Positions 1-6,287 of a stretch of 6,335 bases of DNA are shown in pieces. The DNA lies in NCBI GenBank assembly GCA_900553335.1, contig USCU01000072.1, forward strand, positions 1 to 6,335, read 5' to 3'. Within the stretch, counting starts at the first letter, position 1; every line of letters begins with the position of its first letter. This DNA is from an uncultured Ruminococcus sp. (lineage in GTDB: Bacteria; Bacillota; Clostridia; Oscillospirales; Ruminococcaceae). The notes beneath the pieces were generated by a model. The model worked only from the letters and a program-made list of their open reading frames with translations, ran no database searches and was not told the origin of the DNA. A program made the position numbers and the translations under genes.

Positions 1-115
1 AACAGCATATGCCGCTTTAGCCTCGGACATACTTTAAAATCTTCAATAGGGGGGCACAGTCCCGTTTTATTCAACATTTTCAGCAAGGGACATCATTGAT
101 GTTTCCAAATAAGTT
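1..115. other. left edge, no supported gene
   Basis: No gene can be supported here. Plus frame 1 is open from the edge to a TGA at 97-99, and plus frame 2 is open to a TAA at 34-36; either could be the tail of a convergent plus-strand gene cut by the window edge. On the minus strand an ATG at 28-30 opens a ten-codon stub (MSEAKAAYAV) running off the edge, but it has no Shine-Dalgarno sequence. A G-run followed by an imperfect GGG...CCC inverted repeat lies around 49-63. Sequence further left would decide between these options. Confidence 0.4.
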
Positions 116-145
116 CAGCCTGAGAGAATTGCTTCTCTCAGGCTG
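116..145 (-). terminator. hairpin after SBP-1, probable terminator, possibly bidirectional
   Basis: A perfect 13-bp stem (116-128 with 133-145) closes a 4-nt loop and begins 17 nt beyond the SBP-1 stop codon. Its position and strength fit a rho-independent terminator. The U-tract is poor on the minus strand (GAACTTATTTGG follows). On the plus strand TTATCTTTT follows, so the hairpin may instead, or also, serve a convergent gene to the left. Confidence 0.65.
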
Positions 146-162
146 TTATCTTTTACTAAACT

Positions 163-1584
163 TTATTTATTTTTTGCAAGAAACTCTTTGATCTGCTTGT
201 TGATTTTTTCAACCTCTGTATCAACTGTTGCAGAAAACTTTTCTTTGGTCTGCGTCCATGTGTAGGTTTTGCCCTGTTCGTCAATACCGCTTGTGCTTCT
301 GTAAAGCCAGTTTGTAAGCGACTGTCCTGCCATAAATCCGCTGTTATCATCTCCCATGAGAGCAGATACTCCATAGCTAGGTTCGAATATCATGAGGTTA
401 TTGTTCGGATTTGAAACCTCTTTCATAAGGTCATAATCCTCTTCTGTCCAATACGGATTATCCTGAAGCCATTTATCCTTTGCTTTTTGGAGATAGCCGC
501 TATCAGTTTGTGCCACTCTATAACACTCATAAAATGCTCTGGCAGCATCTTTCTTTTCTGAGCCGTTTACCCACATGAATGAATTCATTGACGCTGATGT
601 GATCGGCTTTTCTCCGTTATAATCCGGATCTGCAGGCAATGGAACGATTCCCCAGCTATCATTCTTTGTAGGACCTCCTGATCCTGTTGCTGCCCAATCT
701 CCCATTACATAGAAAAGAATGTTTTTGTTAAAAGCTTCGCCTGCATTTTGAATCCAGTTAGGTTCAACATATCCCTCTTTACGCCAGTTGTAAAGCCTTT
801 CCTCTGCCTTTGCAATTTTAGCGCTGTCAAGATTTGATCTGTATGTTACGTTATCATCCGTCATAACCAAAGTTTCACCCGTTTGCTGAACATACTGAGG
901 CGCGTAGAATCCGTTTATTCCGAATCTTTCCTCACCGCTCGGTGCGGCTTTAACATACGAACTCATAAGATCATCCATTGCGTCAAAGTCCCATTTGCCT
1001 TCATAATAAAGCTCAACAGGATCGTCAAGTCCATTTTCATTCATTACATTCTTATCGTAAAAAACATATGACGACGGATAGTATTCTATAGGAGCTACAT
1101 AGTGCTTTCCTGCCAAAGAATACTGATCAGCAGTATCTTTTACATCACTCCAAAGGGGATCGTTAAAGTCAATTATATCATCAATCGGCTGATAAAATCC
1201 CTGTATAACCTGACACGGAAAAGCAAGCGCACTGTAAACAAATAAGTCTGGAACATCCTTTCCTGATGTAACTGCTGCTCCTAGTTTTGTATACTGATTA
1301 GACGAGGTTACTCTCGACCACTCAATTTTTCCGCCCTTCTGCTCAAACAGATTAAGTCCTACCGTCTTTTCAGCTCCTCTGGAGGGATTCAAATCATAAT
1401 TCGCCATCCAAATTAAAGTATTCTCCTCTCCTTCAGCGATAGGCGCTATATCATCTGTTGTAACAACTTTTACTGTATCTTCATGTGAAGATTCATCTTC
1501 AGAGCTATTGTCACCACAAGCTGCCAAGGACAAGGACATTGTAGCTGCTAAAACTCCTATTAATACTCTTTTTACTTTATTCAT
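163..1584 (-). CDS. SBP-1: extracellular solute-binding lipoprotein (carbohydrate ABC importer type)
   Basis: A 473-residue protein predicted to be anchored outside the membrane, capturing a solute (probably a sugar or oligosaccharide) for an ABC importer. Residues 1-22 form a lipoprotein signal peptide (K3, K5, R6, then a hydrophobic core) ending in lipobox LAAC with C23 as the lipidated cysteine. A Ser/Asp/Glu-rich linker runs to about residue 37. The body resembles the family 1 solute-binding fold (MalE/UgpB-like). Blocks shared with its three neighbours are VTSGKD (105-110), QGFYQP (128-133), HYVAP (161-165), QTGET (234-238), FYECY (351-355), YGVSALMGDD (404-413) and YTWTQ (441-445). Many Trp and Tyr residues fit sugar stacking. 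The start has AAGGAG (1595-1600) 10 nt upstream. The C-terminus is AKNK where the others end AK or NK. The family call is from protein pattern only, and the ligand is unknown. No permease or ATPase gene is nearby. Confidence 0.9.
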   Translation of the reverse strand: MNKVKRVLIGVLAATMSLSLAACGDNSSEDESSHEDTVKVVTTDDIAPIAEGEENTLIWMANYDLNPSRGAEKTVGLNLFEQKGGKIEWSRVTSSNQYTKLGAAVTSGKDVPDLFVYSALAFPCQVIQGFYQPIDDIIDFNDPLWSDVKDTADQYSLAGKHYVAPIEYYPSSYVFYDKNVMNENGLDDPVELYYEGKWDFDAMDDLMSSYVKAAPSGEERFGINGFYAPQYVQQTGETLVMTDDNVTYRSNLDSAKIAKAEERLYNWRKEGYVEPNWIQNAGEAFNKNILFYVMGDWAATGSGGPTKNDSWGIVPLPADPDYNGEKPITSASMNSFMWVNGSEKKDAARAFYECYRVAQTDSGYLQKAKDKWLQDNPYWTEEDYDLMKEVSNPNNNLMIFEPSYGVSALMGDDNSGFMAGQSLTNWLYRSTSGIDEQGKTYTWTQTKEKFSATVDTEVEKINKQIKEFLAKNK

Positions 1585-1633
1585 CTGAACAAAACTCCTT
1601 ATTTTTTCTATATTGTATCACCAAAACATTTAA

Positions 1634-1661
1634 ATTATACTAATTTTTGCGACATTTGCAA
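1634..1661 (-). promoter_or_regulatory. promoter of SBP-1
   Basis: On the minus strand, TTGCAA (1656-1661, -35, 4/6 match) is followed after 16 bp by a perfect TATAAT (1634-1639, -10). Transcription would begin near 1627, giving a leader of about 43 nt. SBP-1 can therefore be expressed independently of SBP-2. Confidence 0.75.
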
Positions 1662-1693
1662 GCACTTTTTTGCCATTATCGCAATTAAAGTGC
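1662..1693. repeat. inverted repeat abutting the SBP-1 -35 box
   Basis: The arms GCACTTT (1662-1668) and AAAGTGC (1687-1693) are perfect complements around an 18-bp centre, which itself contains a small TTGC/GCAA repeat. It lies between the SBP-2 stop codon and the SBP-1 -35 box and touches that box. It could be an operator, or a weak remnant terminator of SBP-2. No T-run follows it, which argues against an efficient intrinsic terminator. Confidence 0.5.
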
Positions 1694-1703
1694 GTTAAAA
1701 CAT

Positions 1704-3116
1704 TTATTTGTTGAGAAACTTTTGGATCTGTTTGTTGATAGTTTCAACCTCCGCATCTACAGCTCCGGAAAATTTTTCTTTACTTTGAGTCCATGTATAC
1801 GAAACACCTTGCTCATCAAGAACAGAGGTTGACTTATACAGCCAGTTTGCAAGACAAACTCCTGACATAAATCCGCTGAAGTCATCTCCCATCAGAGATG
1901 ATATTCCATAAGCAGGATCAAACAAAAGCAAAACCTTATCAGGATTTGAAATGTCAGACATTAGATCAAAATCCTCTTCCGTCCATGTAGGGCTTGCTGC
2001 CATAGCCTTTTGTCGTCCTAACTTTTGATATTCAGGATCTGTTTGTGCCATTTTGTAGCACTCATAAAAAGCTCTTACGGCGTCTGTCTTTTCAGAACCT
2101 GTAACCCACATATACGAAGTGATTGTAGCAGAAGTAATCGGCTTATCTCCCTCGTAATTAGGATCTTTCGGGAACGGTACCATTCCCCACTCGCCCTGAA
2201 CATCAGGTCCGCTCGTACCCATTGCAGCCCATGTTCCCATTGAATAGAACAAAATGTTCTTTTCAAACGCTGAGGCAGCCGAACCTATCCAGTTTTGTTC
2301 AACATATCCCTGCTTCTGCCAATCATAAAGTCTTTCCATAATGGAAGCAATCTTAGGGCTGTCAAGGTTTGACTCGTATGTAATATTATCATCAGTCTTT
2401 ACAAGAGTTTCTCCCGTCTGAGCTACAATCTGCGGAGCATACCAGCCGTTTATTCCGTATCTCTCCGTATCTCCCTCAGCGCCCTTGCACCAATCACTCA
2501 TCATATCTTCCATAGCATCATAATCCCACTGATCTTCATAATAAAGATCCAAAGGATCGTCAAGTCCATTTTCTTCAAATACATTTTTATCGTAAAACAG
2601 CATTGCGGTAAGTCCATACTCAAGAGGAGCTACATAATGCTTACCGTCAAGTACAAATTGATCCGCGGTATCCTTTACTCCGCTCCACAAAGGTGTGTCA
2701 AAGTCGATAATTTCATCAAGCGGCTGATAAAATCCCTGAACAACCTGGCAAGGGAAAGCTAAGGTGTTGTATGTAAACAGATCAGGAGCGTCTTTTCCTG
2801 AAGTAACCGCAGCCGCAAGCTTTGTATACTGATTCGATGAGGTTACTCTTGTCCATTCTATTTTTCCGCCTTTATCCTCAAACAGCGATAATCCGACCGT
2901 TCTGTCGTCGTCATTTGTCGGATTAAGATCATAAAGTCCCATATAAGTGAGTGTTGTTTCCTCACCGTCTGCGATTGGTTTAATGTCATCTGTTGATACA
3001 ACAGGCATTGAATCCCTTCTAGATGACTCGCTGTCCCCGTTATCCGTACAACCGGCAAAAGCAAAAGTCATTACAATCGCAAGACTTCCTGCAATAATTC
3101 TTTTGATTTGTTTCAT
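1704..3116 (-). CDS. SBP-2: extracellular solute-binding lipoprotein (carbohydrate ABC importer type)
   Basis: A 470-residue paralogue of SBP-1 with the same predicted role as an importer receptor on the cell surface. The signal peptide (K2, K5, R6, hydrophobic core) ends in lipobox FAGC with C23. The linker TDNGDSESSRRDS follows. Conserved blocks VTSGKD, QGFYQP, KHYVAP, QTGET, FYECY, LMGDD and YTWTQ are all present and the frame is intact. It differs from SBP-1 in segments likely to line the cleft: LEYGLTAMLFY instead of IEYYPSSYVFY, and NGWYAPQIVAQTGET instead of NGFYAPQYVQQTGET. This suggests a different ligand preference, which is inference. The start is fixed by GAGGAGG ending 5 nt before ATG. 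Unlike SBP-3 and SBP-4 it has no convincing terminator, so some transcripts may run into SBP-1. Confidence 0.9.
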   Translation of the reverse strand: MKQIKRIIAGSLAIVMTFAFAGCTDNGDSESSRRDSMPVVSTDDIKPIADGEETTLTYMGLYDLNPTNDDDRTVGLSLFEDKGGKIEWTRVTSSNQYTKLAAAVTSGKDAPDLFTYNTLAFPCQVVQGFYQPLDEIIDFDTPLWSGVKDTADQFVLDGKHYVAPLEYGLTAMLFYDKNVFEENGLDDPLDLYYEDQWDYDAMEDMMSDWCKGAEGDTERYGINGWYAPQIVAQTGETLVKTDDNITYESNLDSPKIASIMERLYDWQKQGYVEQNWIGSAASAFEKNILFYSMGTWAAMGTSGPDVQGEWGMVPFPKDPNYEGDKPITSATITSYMWVTGSEKTDAVRAFYECYKMAQTDPEYQKLGRQKAMAASPTWTEEDFDLMSDISNPDKVLLLFDPAYGISSLMGDDFSGFMSGVCLANWLYKSTSVLDEQGVSYTWTQSKEKFSGAVDAEVETINKQIQKFLNK

Positions 3117-3176
3117 GATTTCCTCCTCATTTTATGCAGACAGAACAAATACTGCCAACGCATAAATATTTTAAAT

Positions 3177-3214
3177 TTCAACCGAAAGTTGACATTAATA
3201 AGCATTCAGTTGAA
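3177..3214 (-). promoter_or_regulatory. hairpin in the SBP-2 mRNA leader
   Basis: In the minus-strand transcript TTCAACTGAA (3205-3214) can pair with TTCGGTTGAA (3177-3186), giving a 10-bp stem with one U-G pair around an 18-nt loop. It falls within a predicted leader of about 100 nt, longer than those of SBP-1 (~43 nt) and SBP-3 (~26 nt). It does not cover the Shine-Dalgarno site, and no terminator or known riboswitch fold is recognisable. It could equally act at DNA level as an operator downstream of the start site. Confidence 0.4.
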
Positions 3215-3225
3215 TCTACATAATT

Positions 3226-3255
3226 ATTATACCACAAATTGCCGTGCTTTGACTA
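3226..3255 (-). promoter_or_regulatory. promoter of SBP-2 (extended -10)
   Basis: On the minus strand a perfect TATAAT (3226-3231) is preceded by TGG, forming a TGnTATAAT extended -10. A weak -35 TAGTCA (3250-3255, 4/6 match) stands 18 bp upstream. An extended -10 can compensate for a poor -35. Transcription would start near 3219. Confidence 0.75.
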
Positions 3256-3320
3256 TATACATTTTTTACATATAAGTTTATTCTTTTTTGTAACATTTCA
3301 CAAAGCGAACACTTGTTATT

Positions 3321-3350
3321 AAAAAGAGCATCGCAAAACTGCGATGCTCT
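3321..3350 (-). terminator. rho-independent terminator of SBP-3
   Basis: A perfect 11-bp stem (3325-3335 with 3340-3350) with a 4-nt loop begins 19 nt past the SBP-3 stop. On the minus strand it runs into a T-tract (3321-3325). On the plus strand A residues lie before the hairpin and after it, so it works as a terminator mainly on the minus strand. It separates SBP-3 from SBP-2. Confidence 0.92.
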
Positions 3351-3369
3351 AAAAAACAATATAGCTTTA

Positions 3370-4794
3370 TTATTTAGCAAGGAACTTCTGGATAGATTGG
3401 TTAAGTGTCTTTACTTCGCTTTCAACCTGTCCTGAGAATTTTTCCTTAATCTGTGTCCATGTGAAGGTTTCACCCTGTTCGTTAGGAGCAGATGTTGACT
3501 TATAAATATAGTTAGTCAGTGAAACACCTGCCATAAATCCGCTGCTGTCATCACCCATAAGAGTTGATACACCGTATGATGGATCAAAAATCATAAGGTT
3601 CTTATCAGGATCGGATGCATCCCTGATAATTTGATATGCTTCCTCGCCCCAGTTAGGATTGTTTGTCATCCATTTTTCCTTCAAAGTATCCTGATAAGCT
3701 GTATCTGTCTGAGCAGCTCTGTAGCATTCATAGAAAACCTGAACAGCGTCCTTTTTGTCAGAACCCTTTACCCAAAGAACAGAGTCATCTGACATCTTAG
3801 CAGAAGCAATAGGCTTATCTCCTTCATATGTCGGATCGCTTGGGAATGGCACTACGCCCCAGTCGTCTGACTCAGTAGGTGTATGAGTATCAATTGCTGC
3901 CCACTCGCCCATTGCATAGAAAAGAAGATTCTTTTCAAATGCAGTCGTAGCGTCGCCGATCCAATCGTATATAACATATCCCTGCTTAAGCCAATCAGCA
4001 AGTCTTTCCTCAGCTGCTGCAATCTTCGGGTTGTCAAGGTTAGAATAATATGTAACATTATCGTCTGTCTTTACAAGAGTTTCACCGGTTTGCTGAACGT
4101 AAGAAGGAGCATAGTATCCGTTGATTCCAAATCTTTCTTCATCACCTGAAGCACCCTTGCAGTATTCGCTCATCAAATCATCAAGTGCATCATAATCCCA
4201 AGAACCCTCATAATAAAGATCGAGAGGATCATCAAGTCCGTTATCAGTTATAGCCTTTCTGTTATAGAAAAGCAGAGAAAGCGGAGCATAGCTAAACGGT
4301 GCAACATAGTGCTTTCCATCAATTGAGAACTGATCTGCTGTATCTTTGATGCCGGACCACATTGGCGCATCAAAATCAATTATATCGTCAAGCGGCTGAT
4401 AGAAGCCCTGAATAACCTGAGATGGAACAGCCAAAGCTGAATAATTAAATAAGTCCGGAACATCCTTACCCGAAGTTACGGCAGCACCAAGCTTCGTATA
4501 CTGGTTAGACGCAGTAACTCTCGACCACTTTATAGATCCGCCCTTATCCTCAAACAAAGTAAGTCCTACAGACTTTTCTCCCTTAGGTGTCGGGTTAAGA
4601 TCGCCGATTCCCATGTAAATAAGCTCTGTTTCTGCGCCGTCCGGAATGCTTTTAATATTTTTAGCTTCAGCAACAGCAACCTTATCTTTTCTTGAAGAAT
4701 CGTCGCCGTTGGATTCGCCTTTGGTACAAGCTGTAAATGCAAAAGTCATTGCAACAGCCATACATCCTGCGAGCAATCTTTTAAGATTTTTCAT
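3370..4794 (-). CDS. SBP-3: extracellular solute-binding lipoprotein (carbohydrate ABC importer type)
   Basis: A 474-residue paralogue in the same family. I chose the ATG at 4794 (protein MKNLKRLLAG...) rather than the in-frame ATG at 4812. The upstream choice would place the ribosome site AAGGAGG (4801-4807) inside the coding region and add MIRRIL, whereas the chosen start matches the N-termini of SBP-1 and SBP-2 and puts the lipid cysteine at residue 23 in all three. The lipobox is FTAC, followed by a Ser/Asp/Lys linker. All shared blocks are present, but FPCQV is replaced by VPSQV, and GTSGP/GSGGP by DTHTP just after MGEWAAI, near the presumed cleft. The N-terminal part is closest to SBP-4 (about 70% identity by hand over ~138 residues). 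It ends in a double stop, TAATAA. It has its own promoter and terminator, so it is probably monocistronic. Confidence 0.9.
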   Translation of the reverse strand: MKNLKRLLAGCMAVAMTFAFTACTKGESNGDDSSRKDKVAVAEAKNIKSIPDGAETELIYMGIGDLNPTPKGEKSVGLTLFEDKGGSIKWSRVTASNQYTKLGAAVTSGKDVPDLFNYSALAVPSQVIQGFYQPLDDIIDFDAPMWSGIKDTADQFSIDGKHYVAPFSYAPLSLLFYNRKAITDNGLDDPLDLYYEGSWDYDALDDLMSEYCKGASGDEERFGINGYYAPSYVQQTGETLVKTDDNVTYYSNLDNPKIAAAEERLADWLKQGYVIYDWIGDATTAFEKNLLFYAMGEWAAIDTHTPTESDDWGVVPFPSDPTYEGDKPIASAKMSDDSVLWVKGSDKKDAVQVFYECYRAAQTDTAYQDTLKEKWMTNNPNWGEEAYQIIRDASDPDKNLMIFDPSYGVSTLMGDDSSGFMAGVSLTNYIYKSTSAPNEQGETFTWTQIKEKFSGQVESEVKTLNQSIQKFLAK

Positions 4795-4800
4795 TAAAAT

Positions 4801-4807
4801 CCTCCTT
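4801..4807 (-). promoter_or_regulatory. ribosome binding site that fixes the SBP-3 start
   Basis: AAGGAGG on the minus strand lies 6 nt before the ATG at 4794. It makes the upstream in-frame ATG at 4812 unlikely as a start, since no such motif precedes that codon at a useful distance. Confidence 0.9.
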
Positions 4808-4826
4808 ATCATAATTTTATGTACAC

Positions 4827-4855
4827 ATTATAAATCTTTAGTTAAAAAAAGTCAA
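4827..4855 (-). promoter_or_regulatory. promoter of SBP-3
   Basis: TTGACT (4850-4855, -35) and TATAAT (4827-4832, -10) stand on the minus strand with an ideal 17-bp spacer. This is the best sigma-A type promoter in the window and predicts a leader of about 26 nt. Confidence 0.9.
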
Positions 4856-4865
4856 TAAAAGTGCT

Positions 4866-4900
4866 CGTCTCGAGATGAAACTTTGTATATAATAGACAAA
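4866..4900. promoter_or_regulatory. two operator-like palindromes upstream of the SBP-3 promoter
   Basis: The first is CGTCTCGAGATG (4866-4877), a 12-bp palindrome with one mismatched pair, starting 11 bp upstream of the -35 box. The second is TTTGTATATAATAGACAAA (4882-4900), a 19-bp odd-centre palindrome with 8 of 9 half-site positions symmetric. Both sit where an activator or repressor dimer could act on SBP-3. No regulator gene is visible, so the binding protein is unknown. Confidence 0.4.
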
Positions 4901-4960
4901 ACAATAAGAAATAATTAGTCAATATGCTTAAATCCAAAAATAAAAAACGGAAAGAAAAAG

Positions 4961-4998
4961 GAAAAGATCGGACGAGTTTTAATCACTTCGTCCGATCT
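4961..4998 (-). terminator. rho-independent terminator of SBP-4
   Basis: A perfect 11-bp stem (4965-4975 with 4988-4998) closes a 12-nt loop, starting 12 nt after the SBP-4 stop. On the minus strand it is followed by TTTCCTTTTTCTTTCC. It isolates SBP-4 from the SBP-3 promoter region. Confidence 0.88.
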
Positions 4999-5010
4999 GA
5001 AAAAGACAAA

Positions 5011-6287
5011 TTATTTTGCAAGGAATTTTGTTATCTGAGAGTTTATTTTTTCAAGCTCGCTGTCAACAGTTCCTGTATATTTCTCCCTAAGCTGCGTCCA
5101 TGTGTATTCGATTCCCTGCTCATCAGGCTTTGTACAGCCATTATATAGCCAGCCAGTAAGATTTACACCGCTCATGAAGCCTCCGAAATCATCACCCATA
5201 AGAGATGAAACACCGTACGAAGGATCAAAAATCATAAGATTTTCATTCGGATCAGCAACCGATCTGATAACATCATAATCCTCCTCTGTCCAATTCGGAT
5301 TATCCGCCAGCCATTTTTCTTTAGTATTCTGAACATATTTAGAATCCGTTACAGCAACTCTGTAGCACTCATAAAAGGTTTTGACAGCATCCTTCTTCTC
5401 AGAGCCTATTACCCACATATATGCTGTCATGTCAGCTGTAGTAATCGGTTTATCGCCGTCATATGAAGTATCCCTTGGGAATGGCACTACGCCCCATTCG
5501 TCAGAGCTTCCCGGTCCTGATGTTCCTGTTGCTGCCCACTCGCCCATAGCATAGAACAAAATGTTCTTCTCAAAAGCGGAAGACGCACTTGATATCCAGT
5601 CAGGCTGAACATAACCGTTTTTCTTCCAGCTTGAAAGTCTTTCTTCTGCCTTTGCAATTTTCGGATCAGAAAGATTGTTGGTAAACGTTATATTGTCATC
5701 CGTCTTAACCATTGTTTCTCCTGTCTGCTGAACAATCTGCAATGCGAAATATCCGTTTATTCCGAATCTCTGATCATCTCCGTCAGAGCTCTTGCACCAT
5801 TCATTCATAATATCTTCTAAAGCGTCAACCGTCCATTCGCCGTTGTAATATAGCTCCAGAGGATCGTCAAAACCGTTATCAATTATGTTTTTCTTGTTAT
5901 AAAAAAGCAATGACGAAGGATTATAGCTTATAGGCGCAACATAATATTTTCCGTCAAGTGTGTATTGATCAGCAGTAGATTTTACGTCAGTCCACATAGG
6001 CTCATCAAAATCTACAACATCGTTTATCGGCTGGTAAAAACCCTGTACAACCTGACACGGAAAAGCGAGCCACTCGTATTTGAATATATCCGGAACGTCT
6101 TTTCCCGATGTAACAGCAGCGCCAAGCTTTGTAAATTTATTCGATGCAGTTACTCTTGACCACTTAATAGATCCTCCCTTATCCTCAAACAGACTGAGTC
6201 CAACGCTCTTTTCGTTTGCAGCAGTTGGATTAAGGTCAGCATCACCCATAAACAAAAGCTCGGTTTCAGCTCCGTCAGGGATATCGC
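5011..6287 (-). CDS. SBP-4: extracellular solute-binding lipoprotein, 5' end missing
   Basis: A fourth paralogue of which 424 residues are visible. The reading frame does not begin at the TTG at 6255. It continues upstream through DIPDGAETEL, matching the SIPDGAETEL of SBP-3, until the genomic sequence stops at 6287. By alignment about 48 residues are missing: the signal peptide, the lipobox cysteine and the polar linker. The visible part carries all family blocks (VTSGKD, QGFYQP, QTGET, FYECY, LMGDD, YTWTQ) and is intact to its TAA. Distinct pocket-region residues include MGDADLNP near the N-terminus and NGYFALQIVQQTGET in the middle. The truncation is a sequencing or assembly edge with adapter sequence, not a biological break. 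Its role is presumed the same as that of its neighbours, with the ligand unknown. Its promoter lies outside the window. Confidence 0.9.

Larger units (their letters stand above)
163..6287 (-). repeat. tandem array of four paralogous genes
   Basis: Four same-strand copies of one ~1.4 kb gene stand head to tail, separated by 119, 253 and 216 bp. Protein blocks are conserved in all four and in the same order. The intergenic regions are not obviously alike: promoters, leaders and terminators differ between copies. The array may continue to the right. Confidence 0.9.

Noticed and set aside
1..30. Minus-strand start MSEAKAAYAV running off the left edge
   Set aside because: Only ten codons are visible, there is no Shine-Dalgarno sequence, and plus-strand alternatives are equally open.
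883..1071. Plus-strand open frames antisense to the binding proteins (also 2025-2243, 2947-3165, 3883-4149, 5965-6159)
   Set aside because: They are shadows of conserved coding sequence, with no ribosome sites and no protein-like features.
4810..4812. Upstream in-frame ATG as the start of SBP-3 (adds MIRRIL)
   Set aside because: The AAGGAGG site lies downstream of it, and the paralogues align only from the ATG at 4794.
4888..4893. Plus-strand TATAAT and the plus-strand open frame at 4924-5148
   Set aside because: There is no -35 at a suitable distance and no ribosome site, and most of the frame is antisense to SBP-4.
4965..4998. AGATCGGA resembling the start of a TruSeq adapter
   Set aside because: The match stops after 8 bases (ACGA follows, not AGAGC), and the segment is one arm of a perfect terminator stem.
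6253..6255. TTG at 6255 as the start of SBP-4
   Set aside because: The frame stays open and homologous to SBP-3 up to 6287, so this is an internal Leu codon in a truncated gene.
163..6287. CRISPR array, tRNA or rRNA within the window
   Set aside because: No short regularly spaced repeats, cloverleaf or rRNA-like sequence was seen; the only large repeat is the paralogous gene array.
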